DNA of 64,000 nucleotides from Sipunculus nudus (GCA_026874595.1 CM049322.1:35645840-35709839); one strand, 5' to 3'; shown: positions 23,917-37,396, counted from the stretch's first letter. Notes: generated from the sequence alone by a model not told the origin. Numbers and translations: made by a program.

Positions 23917-26544
23917 ATGCCATAATAATGTAAACCATCAGCTGTTACCAGTGGTGAAAAATGCCCACCCCCCGGCCCGTTGAACGCTAACACCTCATGT
24001 TATTTAAATCTTTTTCGATTTATTCATGATTATATTTGATTACAGATTTCATTTGTATTCCCCAGAAATTAAATTATTAATTGACGTTTGTGTGATTTGC
24101 TCCGTTAAGATAACATCTAGATATTTGTATACTGAGGAAGGGGATATTTCCTTAATTGCATTTTGCGTGGTCTAACACCAGGGTATAGATCCCCAAATTA
24201 CACTCGCGTTTGAGAGAGGCACAGCCTTCGGCTGTTTCGCTTACATGTACTCTGCCTAGAGTGCAGAAGTAATTAAATTTGCAAAGTAACAATTGACTTC
24301 AACATCAATTATTTTACCACGAAAATTAAATTTAGGTGAAGATACTTTGTGAGTGCTTGACTTCGATGCGCATGTTCACCGATGAATCAACATGTAACAT
24401 ACAATTGAATGTATGGACCGTGCAGTTTATAACCTAAGTTTAAACTTGTAAAAATATAAATATCAAAGCTAAGCCCCACCATGGTTTAACCACATTATCC
24501 AAAGATTTTTTATGGATATAGCTGTGGAGCAGAAAATCCTTATATTTCTTATGTGAATAATGCCTCAAAATATTCCTCTTTTCTTTGCATATTTTAAACT
24601 TTCTGCCTATACAGGAGGCCTTATTTATATCAAGGTTTTCATATCGTGTGCACCGAGAAACGTTGGAGAGAAAATGTTTGAGGCTTTTATCATGCGATTA
24701 CTAGCTTGTTATTACAGGTGATTTGATTCATGAATTGACAATGGATTTCAATATATTTTTGAATGTCAATGTCTTTAATCCCCCGATATTACCATCGATA
24801 TCAGTAACATATATAACAGGTATGTAATAAAGAGTATGATCATGCAGTAGAGTGTTTCCAAATTAAGGAATGAACCTTCACCAGAGATCTTCCATTGTTT
24901 CTTGAATTCAAGAAGAGCGGCGCAGATTGCCCAATTTAACACTATATCTCTTACACAGCATTATCGGCCTTCCTAGTTGAATGGTCAACGGTTTCACAAA
25001 ATAATTTGAATAATAGGGCTGTAGCAGAAAAAAAACAAGTTTTTCCGACGTTCCCTTGCACTGACTGTCTTTCAGGCATTGCTATTCCTTAGGATTGACA
25101 TATAAAACATAATTTCAATCATGTTTAAGATAAATCCATGTTGACTTTACTTACATACATATATATATATAGTCATTTGAAACAGTTATTCTTATAAATA
25201 TTTCTCTGCACATCTCAATGTTGTTCGAATACGTTTTAGGCGTATCCTATAACCAGCTGCTGTGGCATTTCCTATGCACGCGCATCTTCTGGTCGAAGAA
25301 TACCTGATAGTAATTCCTGATATTATCATCCGTGGAAATGGTATCCAAATCTTGAGGTGCCTGGTCCCGATTATCCGACATTAAACTACGGGGTTCTTAA
25401 ATGTACATGCATTTGAATTCGCCAGATGACATTTACATGTACATACTTATTATTTTTATGGACCGCACCAGTATGACCCTATGCACGTGCAGATGCGTTG
25501 TGTTCTTTCGTTGGCCGCCCTTCTTTGTCAGGGCAGCATAGTTTTACTATTTCAATCTTTTTTGTGACAATCACAATAATAACTGACCTATTTCCGCCCA
25601 TATTCAGGTTAACTCCAAAGATATTCAGACAACGATTTCTACTGAAGCTCCTCGTAGTGTACTAGGCGTCTGGAATAGTTAACATGCCATTGATTGTTCC
25701 TGTATCAGGATCAACAAGGCTGTATTTATCTTTTTTTTTTATTTTTACTGACCACACAAATTGATTCCAAAATTGTTGTTTAACCAATCTTTGTTATAAA
25801 CTAAAGGTAATCCCTTGGAGATTTTATACAAAATTGGCCAGTAAACGATGATATAGCGCACACAGGCCGCTTGTTTTGTTTAAATCAACCTTTATAATAT
25901 AAAACATATAATAAAACAAATTGAACAATGGCATCAAACAGCAGAAAGGCGAGAGTTTGCAAAATGGCTTTTTGCAACAAATGACCTTTCTGCCTCCGCA
26001 TATATGCCTCATAGCATGTGGGTTACATTTTTGCCCCTTTTGTAAACATTGCTATGTTTACAAACATGTGGTTGATCAAAAAGTTCATACATTCTTCACG
26101 GAGGTATTGATAGAACTTTCCAAAACTTTTCCAAAACCTTTAGATCATTAATATATGCAGAGAGAAGCCAGAAATCACAAATTCTCTTTCCAAAAGGTAG
26201 GTATATGGTCACCTTTAAGGTCCATTCGAAAACCGTATGACAGTATCTTAGTGTAATGTATTTTAATATCGTCCCTATGATATATTATTCTTCCAAAACA
26301 ATTATCAATACCGTTGACTGTTTGAAAACCATATTACATAATATATGACAGTTTGGTACTCAAGATGTCTTAAGATCGAAGGTTAGAAAATAAGTTTGAC
26401 CTTGACCTTGATTACCCTCCCTAACCTTATGACAGCTCCTGGAGTAGTTGGTATTACCAGAACACATTCAAAATCTTATAAATGGATCCAGTATTATTCG
26501 TTTTGATGCGATAGTTACAATATAAATGTAATATCTAGGCTTTT
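23917..26544. other. Spacer sequence, nothing recognised
   Basis: No domain, RNA gene or structured repeat was recognised in this 2.6 kb. It contains short A/T tracts and a small hairpin around 24228 (cagccttcggctg). Confidence 0.4.
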
Positions 26545-26700
26545 ATATTATGAAGGCGGCCATCTTGGATTTTTAGGGGGTCGGGGGTTAATAAATTTTG
26601 TTACCTAAATTTTTCCATCAGCTTACACCTAAATGTAGTGAAAACAAGTGCTATCTTAATTTGGGCATTCAATTCCTACGGGATTGGGATTTGCTACATG
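26545..26700 (-). repeat. Inverted copy of the YY1-motif repeat
   Basis: GGCGGCCATCTTGGATT at 26555-26571 and the adjoining 'ttgttacctaa' block are the reverse complement of about 22.28-22.41 kb. Confidence 0.6.
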
Positions 26701-26889
26701 AGCGACTACCCTTAATCGGAATGCCGGTTTTATGACGCACTACAGACATTGAGACCTGCCATAATATTAGTAACAACGTACAACCCCAGCATATCGATGA
26801 TGGCTAAACATCATTCCTCAAGCATGCATGCACTTTTCCGCCATAGATACCACAATGTTATTAGATACCTTTTTTCAGATAAGCAGGAC

Positions 26890-27303
26890 GTATTTCAAGG
26901 CCCTATATATTATCATTTAAAGTGCCCATATCATTTAAAGTTTTTTTTTTATCGAGTGTTTTTCATCATGCTAAAAATATTAATTTAAAGACCAACACCT
27001 GAAATTTTATAATGGTAAAGAAAAACATGAGGTTCAGTATATTCCACTAAAGACCGGTTTCTGTAGTGCACTATAGTGCACCACAGATGTCGCCACCTGC
27101 TGTGCAATGAAAAACCATGTGCATTGACACATTCTATTGCCTCAAACAGCACTCTAAATATGGGTACCACTGTGGGGAAAAAATATGATTTTATATACGT
27201 TTCCTCGTACATTAAATGCCTAATCTTCTCTGCTGCTTTGCATTATTTTATCTCACTCTCGACGCCACAATATGGGCCCACCTGGTTTGGGCCTTGAAAT
27301 GCC
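26890..27303. mobile_element. Possible short MITE
   Basis: Ends 'atttcaaggccc' (26892) and 'gggccttgaaat' (27289) are inverted copies about 410 bp apart, and neither strand has a coding frame. No target duplication was confirmed, so this is tentative. Confidence 0.35.
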
Positions 27304-27659
27304 TATTTCCGGGTCCGGTCAGTTCAGTCCATTTTGTGTTGTCGAAACTGAACAGGCAGTGAATAGTGCAGGCAGCAAAAAAGTTCAGGTAAAAACTATT
27401 TGAAGATGTATAAAATATCTATAACAAGCGGATGACGTGAGAAATTGAATGAATAAAAATAGCAGGTTTTACTTTTAACGTAATTGATGGAGGCGACTGA
27501 AAGTTGTAAGTGTGTAGTTCTGTGCAAATGCTTGAAACATGGCGACGTGTGTGGCCAGCTTTAGAAGCTTCCATGTGCCTCGAACATGAGTAACAACTGT
27601 TTCCTGGAAGTAAATAAAAAGTGCAGAACTTGATCTTTAGTTTGATGTGTACATACCCT

Positions 27660-27718
27660 ATATATATGTGTGTGTGTGTGTGTGTGTTTATGTGTATATA
27701 TATATGTATGTGTGTGTC
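27660..27718. repeat. GT microsatellite
   Basis: GT-rich array with interrupting TATA blocks. Confidence 0.9.
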
Positions 27719-27833
27719 AAGGCCCATATTAGAATCTTTTCCAATTTAAAACCGGGCCAGCCAAGATTCAAATTTTGAAAATAAACTGTATCTTGCGTTA
27801 TGGACTCTATACATTGTTGCTGCACTATATATA

Positions 27834-28932
27834 AACAATTCTCTATCCCTTCCCACTTCCCACCCGACGAAGAAGCCTGTGCACTTCGAAAGGTCGTGGG
27901 CATTAAATAAGTTAAAGGCGTCAGTCTTACTCTTTACCTACTTTTTACCCTAGTAATACCAATGCAACTCTATCATCTTAGCGCAGTGGAGTTACTTCTT
28001 ACTGAATATACACCAGGTTGACCTCGCGACAGATATTTGGTAACCGTCATGACATTAGCTCCCGGATAACATACTTAATGCCAAAACACCACAAATTCTG
28101 TCCAAATTGTGCATGTTGTTGTCTTAAAAGTGTAAAGGGGAAGACCATTTAAATTCTATCATGGATTGCAAAATATTTTTCAGCAACTTTAAAACTGAGA
28201 CATGTGAGAAAGGCTATCAAAATAATTATTTGCCTGTTGGGTCAAACATTCATTGAGATTCATCGAGGACCCTTCTGATTTTTAGGTTAACGTTTCGTTG
28301 TCAGACAGACGATACCCTGATAACACGACTGAGGGGTAGTCGTGTGTGACCACCCGACAGACGATTGACAAAGACATATCCCCATAGATGATATGACTTT
28401 CAAACTGTTCGTACTGTCGCGCAGGGAAAATAAATTTATACTTTGTCAGCTGTCCTTTTATGTCGTGTGATAATATGGATACCTTCAACCAAATAAAGGT
28501 GATTTCAATAAGTCCCTACTGGTTGAACTCTTGTTGTCATGCTAGCTTAGGGCGAGCTCACGTGTACACCAGGGAGTGTAGAGACACACAGCGATGTTCT
28601 TCTAGATGATTTCTGTGGCGCGTGTTTACTGTGTTGTGTAAGATCTCTTGGACTGTTCGAGATGTGGAAAATTCTCGGCTTGGGGTGAAGAGTATAAAGG
28701 GGCTGTGTTTTAGAGCCGAGAGAGAGGGCAGCAGAGAAGATTTCCAGCGGACGCAGAAACGTGTGTGTCGGTTTCTGGGACCTTATCCCACGAGTGCCGC
28801 AATTATAGATTTTCTTTAGACTTTCTCCTAGATTTTGTGCATTTGGACTTCGGTTTACTTTCTAGATTGTTACAAGAGCTTTACACTGGACTGTCATTCT
28901 CCGAGAGTATACATTTACAGAACTTATCGTTG
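27834..28932. repeat. Left arm of inverted repeat IR2
   Basis: Its reverse complement matches 29757-30934 at about 96-97% in stretches compared by eye. The right arm carries about 90 bp (30166-30255) missing here. The arm includes an LTR-like part at its inner end and about 740 bp of non-LTR sequence outside it. A strong hairpin (CACGACT/AGTCGTG) lies around 28325-28350. Confidence 0.92.
28577..28932 (+). mobile_element. LTR-like sequence, + orientation
   Basis: Begins TGTAGAGACACAC and has a TATAAA box at 28693-28698 followed by a GC-richer leader, as in a retroviral-type U3-R. The true LTR start may be further upstream inside the IR2 arm. It faces a second copy at 29757-30105 in opposite orientation. 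Confidence 0.5.
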
Positions 28933-29756
28933 TGACGGCGGTGGTATCCAGGTACTGTGTACTTTGTGTATATTACTGTGTGTATGATATCAAGATTATA
29001 ATCCTGTAAGAACAAACTCCATCTCAACAATCTTTGATTTTTACACTTCAACTTGTTCATGAACGTGAGGGGATTGTGATCTCTGAAGACAATGATAGGC
29101 CTGACTGATGAAGTAACATAAACTTCAAAATGTTGCAACGCCAAAATCAAAACCAAACATTCTTTTTCAAAAGTGGAGTAGTTTTTTCTGGTTTGCATTA
29201 AACTTTCTTGAGAAATAACAAATTGGATGATCTATGCCATCATTGCCCACTTGTAACAACACAGCACCAGCAGCAGTATCACTAGCATCTACAGCTAAGT
29301 TAAAAAGGTACAGAAAGGTCTGAAGCTGCTAAAACTTGTGAACTTCGCAGAATTGCTTTCAAATTCTGAAATGCATTTTCACACTGAACATTCCATGCAA
29401 ACTTTTGTTTCTTCTTTAACAAATTTGTCAGAGGTTCAGCTACAGCAGAAAAATCTGGACAAAACTTCCTGTGGTATCCAACCATACCAAGAAAATGCAT
29501 TATTTGCCTTTTGTTTTCTGGCCTAGGATAGGAAGTATCGCACTTATTTTAGTATCAACAGGTTTTACCTGACTCTGCCCTACAATATGACTCAAAAAGT
29601 TACCTGTGCATGACAAAACTCAAATGTTACCAAGTTGATGATCAGGCCTGCTTCACTGAGTCTTTCGAAGAGGTCGCGAGGAATTTGCAGATGTTTCTCC
29701 CAGGTGTCGCTGTACACGATGAGGTCATCAATATATGCGTTGCAGCCCTGAATGTC
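28933..29756 (-). pseudogene. Ty3/Gypsy pol fragment: late RT, connection and RNase H
   Basis: The minus strand encodes, in order: a YIDD reverse transcriptase box (near 29720-29740), the GMVGYHRKFCPDFS connection motif (near 29460-29490), an RNase H DAS motif (near 29280) and the NYSTFEKECLVLILAL region (near 29150-29190). The order and motifs are those of Ty3/Gypsy pol. Gag, protease and early RT are missing, and frameshifts separate the pieces. The fragment starts directly at the end of the minus-oriented LTR copy and stops at the opposing one, so it is a deletion remnant. Confidence 0.88.
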
Positions 29757-30105
29757 CAACGATACGTTCTTTAAATGTATACTCTCGGAGAATGACAGTC
29801 CAGTGTAAAGCTCTTGTAACAATCTAGAAAGTAAACCGAAGTCCAAATGCACAAAATCTAGGAGAAAGTCTGAAGAAAATCTATAATTGCGGCACTCGTG
29901 GGATAAGGTCCCAGAAACCGACACACACGTTTCTGCGTCCGCTGGATATCTTCTCTGCTGCTCTCTCTCGGCTCTAAAACACAGCCCCTTTATACTCTTC
30001 ACCCCAAGCCGAGAATTTTCCACTTCTCGAACAGTCCAAGAGATCTTACACACGCGCCACAGAAATCATCTAGAAGAACATCGCTGTGTGTCTCTACATT
30101 CCCTG
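29757..30105 (-). mobile_element. LTR-like sequence, - orientation
   Basis: Reverse-complement partner of 28577-28932 with the same TATA box (29989-29994). It has the same orientation as the pol fragment, so it stands where the 5' LTR should be, but it is joined directly to mid-RT. Confidence 0.5.
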
Positions 30106-30934
30106 GTGTACACGTGAGCTCGCCCTAAGCTAGCATGACAACAAGAGTTCAACCAGTAGGGACTAAACCTTGAATGCAACAAGCGGCCAGGCAAGAGCGC
30201 TACAACACGAATTACGCCCGTGTCACACAATAAAAAGGGCACCTGTAACAGCGCTTATTGAAATCACCTTTATTTGGTTGAAGGTATCCATGTTATCACA
30301 CGACATAAAAGGACAGCTGACAAAGTTTGAATTTATTTTCCCTGCGCGACAGTATGAACATTTTGAAAGTCATCTAATCTATGGGGATATGTCTTTGTCA
30401 ATCGTCTGTCGGGTGGTCACACACGACTACCCCTCAGTCGTGTTATCAAGGTACTGTCTGTCTGACAACGAAACGTCAACCTAAAAATCAGGAGGGTCCT
30501 CGATGAATCTCAATGAATGTTTGACCCAACAGGCAAATTATTATTTTGATAGCCTTTCTCACATGTCTCAGTTTTAAAGTTGCTGAAAAATATTTTGCAA
30601 TCCATGATAGAATTTAAATGGTCTTCCCCTTTACACTTTTAAGACAACAACATGCACAATTTGGACAGAATTTGTGGTGTTTTGGCATTAAGTATGTTAT
30701 CCGGGAGCTAATGTCATGACGGTTACCAAATATCTGTCGCGAGGTCAACCTGGTGTATATTCAGTAAGAAGTAACTCCACTGCGCTAAGATGATAGTGTT
30801 GCAGTGGTATTACTAGGGTAAAAAGTAGGTAAAGAGTAAGACTGACGCCTTTAACGTATTTAATGCCCCACGACCTTTCGAAGTGCACAGGCTTCTTCGT
30901 CGGTAGGGAAGTGGGAAGGGGTAGAGAATAGTTT
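29757..30934. repeat. Right arm of inverted repeat IR2
   Basis: Mirror of 27834-28932. Its outer end (30934) is only 3 bp from the inner end of the right IR1 arm (30938). Confidence 0.92.
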
Positions 30935-32093
30935 GAAGCCATTGTAGGGGGTGGAGGTCACCCTTATCCGTCTGAACAATGAAGTGAATGGGGTGATATT
31001 ATTGAATGAGAATAAAAAGCCAGGGTATTGTTATGTGGGAGAGATTCCTTTTGGCCATTCTGCATTGAGGACACTTGTTAGGTGTTTCAATTTTATTGTT
31101 ATTTATTTGATGCTAACGAAGAATAAAAATGGTTACCTAAGTTACCGAAATCATCAGTTGTGGCTGTGTGCCACAAGTACCACGATTTTGCTTGAACGAG
31201 AGCGCGAGTGGGAGAAATACGAAATTTAGTAAAGTAACCTAAGTTTAAAATAGGGCAAGACTCAATTTATTTGAAGCGAAGTCTTATCCTCCTTTGAAAA
31301 TTTTAAAATGTAAAATAATTGCTCCTATATTTCTAGACCTCCACCTAGTTTTGTTTTACAATGTCTTGAAGCCAATTAAGATTCTTTGAATGACACTATT
31401 ATTATTATATAAAAAGACTGTTTAAGTTCGCTGGAAGGTACATTATGTGATGAGTTTCTTTCCTGACGTTGTTCGTGTAGATCCCTCTGAAACTGTAAAT
31501 CCGAAATGTGGGATGAATAGTAATAACGAGAAGCGTTGTCTGAAACGGCTAATCGGATATCAAAGCACTACTATTTAAGGATTACCACAAATAGGCAACA
31601 TACTTCCGTCATTTTTACTAATAGGAATGCATTGATATAAAACTGTCTTTCAAAGTTTAAATAAAACAGGAGATATAATTAGGTTTACCTCTATAAATTT
31701 AAAGGTGCAAGAGAATTAAACATTCCTGAGGCTCCACATTTTGAATACGTGCAACGCGTGTGAAGGCGATCCCAGATGGAACTCTCATGGCTTACACATG
31801 ATATTTAAAATGTTCATAGAATTTACATTTCAGTGTAGTATTCTGGAATATAGATGTCTCGCTAATGGTCATGTAACGTACTTTAGGTTCATAGAGTTCA
31901 AGTGACAGTGCCGTATTTTGGAAAATATTTGTCACTTTCTTGGTCATGGAATATACTTAAATTTACAGTCCTCCTACAAGCCTCCATTTTATTGCTTAAT
32001 GTTGCGTCTGCAACTTAGTAAAGGAAACATGAGTATATGTCAAAATAGACCGTTCTCGCTGAGAATACACACACACAAAAACACACACACACA

Positions 32094-32094
32094 T

Positions 32095-32170
<76 letters not shown>
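32094..32170. repeat. AT microsatellite, right arm
   Basis: Long AT array preceded by CA repeats; counterpart of 16096-16153, expanded. Confidence 0.95.
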
Positions 32171-32173
<3 letters not shown>

Positions 32174-32829
32174 CCTGTCATTGCATATCAATTAAATAAC
32201 TTTGAAAGAAGTCTTCAAGACAACTCAAAGATTGCAAGTTCGTACAAATAGTGAATGTTACTATAGTTACAGTAATATTGTTTGGCTAATCATAATTAGA
32301 AGTTTATACCACATTCAATGATCATGTGTATAAGTTTGTTTATAACCTCTTATTTCAATATAATCTCAATATATCAATTCAGTAGAATACAGATTACATC
32401 GGGTACAAACTTGCGATTGTACCGGTACATCTCTTAAAACCCTCCTCAAATATGGGCCACTAAATGAAAAAAAAACTGTTTAGCCATTAGCATCCATTTT
32501 GATACTTGTATAATAAGCAGAACATATTCCGAGGAGTAGGACAAGGTTATGGCCTTTAACATATCTAAACCAGATGTACCCGGTACGATACAAAAATGGA
32601 TCCTGAAACGAGGCGAACTGCGGAAACCGCTACAAAAATAAAATAATAATGCTTTAGAAACATCCACGAATTCTGAATTATTCTACGTCCCTGCTTGGTA
32701 AACCTGGCATCTAGAAAACTAACAAATAACGTTATATATTGTTTAATTGTAACCGTCATATCCATTTAAACCCGAATAAATATTTGCAGAAGTGTAACTA
32801 AAAATAATTGTTACCTCTAACAGTGTTTC

Positions 32830-33120
32830 TGGAAAAATGGTAATTATGCCGCCTGGACAACTAGGTCGTTCCATTATTACTCTCTGTCGTGTAGCCACAA
32901 CCTTCAACCCAGCTGTTACTTGGCTCCCCTCAGCTTCAGTGAGTATTAGGCACCTTGATTTAGGACGTTAAGGCAGAAAATTCGGACGTTGAGCCCGCAG
33001 AGCGATCACCGTAGGATGGGGAAGGCCGTGAAACATCTCATCGCCTTGACTAAGATTCGAACTCAAGATCTCCCGGATTAAGCAATATTCTCGACCCCTA
33101 GCCAATAGACGCCGGCTGAT
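32830..33120 (-). repeat. tRNA-derived SINE-like repeat, right-arm copy
   Basis: Mirror of 8391-8680, with the box-B-like 'gattcgaactc' visible near 33053-33063 in reverse orientation. Confidence 0.5.
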
Positions 33121-33215
33121 GTATGTGTTCCCAAAGATAATGTAATGTCTGTTGCCAACTGTCTCAGAAATGACTTCAACTATATGCTTCAACTTTTACA
33201 GTGATATTGATAATA

Positions 33216-34047
33216 CAGTGAAACCTCGTTGTGTTGAACACGGTTAAGTCGAATTTCCGCATGTGTCGACGGCGAATGCAGAGTCCCTGATAAAAGCAGT
33301 TAAAACCTTATTAATTTAACTCCATTTTGTTGAACTCGGATGTGTCGAAAAACCTGATGCGTCGAAGTGTTTTTTTGGTCCTAGGCTAGTATTTCTATCG
33401 CTTAACTCGAGGTCATGTCGCTTGAATGTTTGGATATCAGTTATCAACGTTCCATTAATCATACCTACGGCCGTGATGACCAGTTAAATAATTATTACCG
33501 GCAAGGATCTTACCCATCAGGCGCTATAGTTTACACACTTGGTTCGATGTTTACCTGTTTGGCCAATAAGTCACTCATGATCATGCCTTTCTTCTCTCGC
33601 CAGCAAAGCATTAATTTCAAATGAGAAGTTATTAATAAACCAAACATAATGGAATCCTTACCTTCGATGTATCTAGGATACACATAAAGGACTATATATT
33701 AGGAGAAAGATGACGCTATTCAAACTGACTCTTATTTACTGTAGAGCACGTTATGCTGCTTTACTGCTTCACTTTTTTATTTACCTTATCCTATTTTTTG
33801 GTACTTGTATGCGTTTTTTATTATTGATAAATAAATTAATTAAAAAATTTATGTTGTTCTTTCACGCAAACATTCGTTAGAACTATAAAATACTATATAA
33901 TATAGGCCCTATACATGTGCAGTATTTATCGATAATAATTAAGGCTGAAAATGGTTGAATAATTTAATATACCGGTTGTCTCGAACTCCGGTTGTGTCGA
34001 AGGAATTTCACCAGTCTCTTCGACTTCGACACAACGAGGTTTTCCTG
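33216..34047 (-). mobile_element. Non-autonomous pogo/Tigger-like MITE, right-arm copy
   Basis: Begins CAGTGAAACCTCGTTGTGT and ends CACAACGAGGTTTTCCTG, flanked by TA at 33214-33215 and 34048-34049. At 832 bp it is slightly shorter than the left-arm copy (858 bp). No transposase frame. Confidence 0.78.
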
Positions 34048-34049
34048 TA

Positions 34050-36640
34050 TGTAATTAACATATATTAGAAATTCCTCATTGTCAGGAGAATGCAAAAGTA
34101 CTCATAAGCATAATTTATTTTCAGAAGACTTTTTTAATTATTGCAGTATTTTATAACTCCGTTTGGCTGTATTACCTGTAACCAAATGAGTATTGTCTGT
34201 TTCGAAATCTTGATTATGTGACTGGTATAACTAAACTGAAGGTGGAGCCATAATGATGACTTTTTTTCTCCGTGCTCAAAATGGTATACTCAACGTTTTC
34301 TTCATGAGCTTCAAATTTAAGATATTGCTGATATCATCTATGCTCTAATACAGTTAGTTTCAGTTTGATTTATTATTTTATTGGTACCAACGATCATACA
34401 GATTTTTATACATAATAAAATAAAGATGCTTCAGCGCTTTCTTGAAAATCAATTATAGTCATAAGTTAAAAATAGACCTGGTACAGAGAAAACCGCAAAT
34501 AAAAGCCACTTGACCGATACTAATGTTGTGTTGGCTTGATCAGTGTGACGGACTTAGTCAAGAGTCAAGGTCAAATCACTTCTTTAGGATATGAAATGAA
34601 TCCACTTTCATCTCTTTAAGTATACAAACTTTCATCTATTTGTTTTTAACAAAAACTTTGGAACATTTTAAATAATGTCACATACAGTACATTCCATACG
34701 TAGACCGCAGGGCAGATTCAGATGACATTTAGAAAATAAGGTGGTTATTTTGAGGAAATTTCACAGATAGATAACCCTTTTATCATCTTTTTGGAACAAT
34801 GGGATGGCGACTTCTAAAATCACGTGGGAGTCGAGAATGCACTTTAGACTTAGATATAAATAAACCGGTAGAACGACAGTCTTAACATACGTTATTATTA
34901 AGTGTCTAAACATAATTGAATTACAATTATTAGAAGATACCAAACAAAACAGACCTAAATTAAATTGACACAGGCTAGAAACCAAGCACATGAATAAAGA
35001 AATGCATGTGCCAGAGCCAATACATGGAACGCACTAAGCTGAAAAGGATGATAGTTCACAAGAATAAAGAAAAAGCGACCAATTTCAGTTTATAGGACAG
35101 ATGTGTCGAATAAGTCACACAATCGGCAACGTAACACAGTCACAATAAATTGTATTCTAATCTATATACGACACATATAGTTTAACGATTTTATTGCAGA
35201 TGATTAATTACAAATTGGAGGTGTTTTGGTCCGAAATAAACACATATTGGACTAAATATTCAACTGCATTGTTCAAACTACAAATTATACAATTTATCCT
35301 CACTGCTCTACTGTGAAGTACGTATTGAATCTTTGATGGCTCTGTGCCAGGTCAAGGATGGAAAACGATTGGCTTTACTGATGTCCCAGTGAGTTCGCTA
35401 AATCCTTGACACAGTGTCTTCACTATGCCATTAATACTCCACTATCTTTAGAAATAGCCAATCTCCACCAGAGGTCCTCTGGTACAATATCTTATGTTAA
35501 AGGCTAACGACTCCATGACAACAATACATAAAAGCCGTACTCATTATTTCCATAGATTGTTAGATACATTGCGCACTTACGATTCATTTAACATTAAACT
35601 GACAAACTCGCTTCCGATTGTTAAGTATGATTGATTATTGTATAACACAGCGCAGGTATATGAGTATCTTTATGCTAACAAACTATCTCGACATACTGCC
35701 TCATTATTCCTTAATCACAAGCACTTCTGGAGGAGCATTCCAAGCCATAATGATATTCGGGTTAAGATGTCATTGGAAATTAAACTAGTTATATGTCATT
35801 TGAATGACCCTGAGAGCTCAGACCTATCACGTTGGCTACGTTAATGAGATAAACTGTTATATTGATCTATATCGAAATTCTGATTGTACTTATTTTCACA
35901 AGTATATGTAGTTGGATTTAATCTATGTTTTATCACCTAGATTTATAAACACTAATAGTATAGGTTATAAAGACCTCTTGTGATTTAGGGTAAACGATAG
36001 GGATGTCATTTGGTTCATCCCTGGCAATTATTTCCTTTTTTTTTTTTTTAGAAAACTGGGAATCTTTTATGTTATTGTAATATCCGTCTTGTCACAAACA
36101 CGTGTTGTTCCACAACGTATTTCATCATCAAGAAAAAAAAAAAAATCTTAATGGACATGTTAACGGTCGATCTGTGGTCTGTACTACATAGGATATGCGT
36201 CGTGCAGGAATCTAACTATTCTTAGTATATAAAATGCCCATTAATTATATGCATTGTCGTGGGAGCTACTTTGGTGACAAAAAGCAGATCTGGAGAAGCC
36301 GGGTGTTAACATATTTAATCAAACATATTAAATGTCAAATCTAAAGCCCAACCTTATAGCTATATGCTGGTTAAGTGACGTTTCCTTTCTCACAAATACC
36401 TTGAAAACGATGCTCGCAGACCGTTCACGTTCATGTCTCCAGACTTTTCCTCTTGAGATAAAATACTGTAGTATGAAGATAAGATGGCCCAGGTATGTTA
36501 GTGGTGGTATTATGAAGGTCTCATAGGAAACATATATTACGTAATATACTTTCAGAATAAAGGTGCGTCGTGCTGAGTTTTAATGATTATAAGTTTGATC
36601 TTGGTACCAAAAAAACCTAATGTAATCCTCTCCCATAATG
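34050..36640. other. Right-arm sequence without recognised gene
   Basis: Mirrors about 4.9-7.4 kb. The open frames (for example 35638-35844 and 36332-36526) are short and carry no recognised domain. Nothing further is supported. Confidence 0.4.
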
Positions 36641-36664
36641 TATCCTTTCTCTATCTTATATCTT

Positions 36665-36667
<3 letters not shown>

Positions 36668-36737
<70 letters not shown>
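36668..36737. repeat. Compound (CT)n(AT)n microsatellite
   Basis: Counterpart of 4778-4867. Confidence 0.95.
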
Positions 36738-36740
<3 letters not shown>

Positions 36741-37396
36741 ACACTATGATGTGACTAAAGGAGGTCCTTCTAATGTAAAAAAATGCTTTTAATTGAGCTG
36801 TAGCGGCCGTTAGCGGTTGATCATCTGGCAAACATACCCCCATTACACATTCTTGCATGGCTTAATTCGCTTTAGTTGTATTTGTAGTATCTTTAATACG
36901 TTAGAAACCTCCTGTCGTGCGGCTGCATTGAATTTTAAAGCCATCGACATTGTTTGTATGGTTTGTTGTTTATGTTCATTATACTGTAAATCTGGGACAA
37001 AGTCAGTACTGTTGGTAATCATTATGAAATATTTACCAAGACCAATTTGGCCTAGACCCAGCTCATCAAAAAGATATTCTGCAAATACATCCAACACCGA
37101 GGGCATGAGTTCGTTGAAACCGGTACAGACTCGCTCGATTTATCGGTATCCAAACGTATATATGGGCCAATTTATTCGACCTGTTATTCGAATCTGCATA
37201 TTGGAATCATAGGCCAACAGAAGACGATGTCATCCTCATAAATAGATGTTAATGTAGATGTTTCTTAATTAGTCTACAACATGAAATGTTAATTATAAAA
37301 TGCTGCAATATCGCCATAATCAGACTTTGGTTAGACCTCCCGGCTACTGAGACCACTTTGGCTATTGCCACAGGGGATCGAGTTAGCGAGATGCAA

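Noticed and set aside
28282-28488. Hammerhead-ribozyme-like arrangement (CTGATAA, 7 bp stem, GTGA) in IR2
   Set aside because: The invariant GAAA after stem II and the CUGANGA core are not met, so it was not called a ribozyme.
28622-30053. Similar 65- and 153-codon frames starting FTVLCKISWTV / CKISWTV
   Set aside because: The shared part is translation of the LTR-like sequence in IR2; only the Gypsy pol remainder of the longer frame has protein meaning.
16991-31229. 92-codon frames conserved at the inner ends of both IR1 arms (16991-17269 minus and 30951-31229 plus)
   Set aside because: The frame begins with GTG, not ATG, and lies on the arm boundary. Similarity is explained by the duplication, and several differences change residues. 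No domain recognised.
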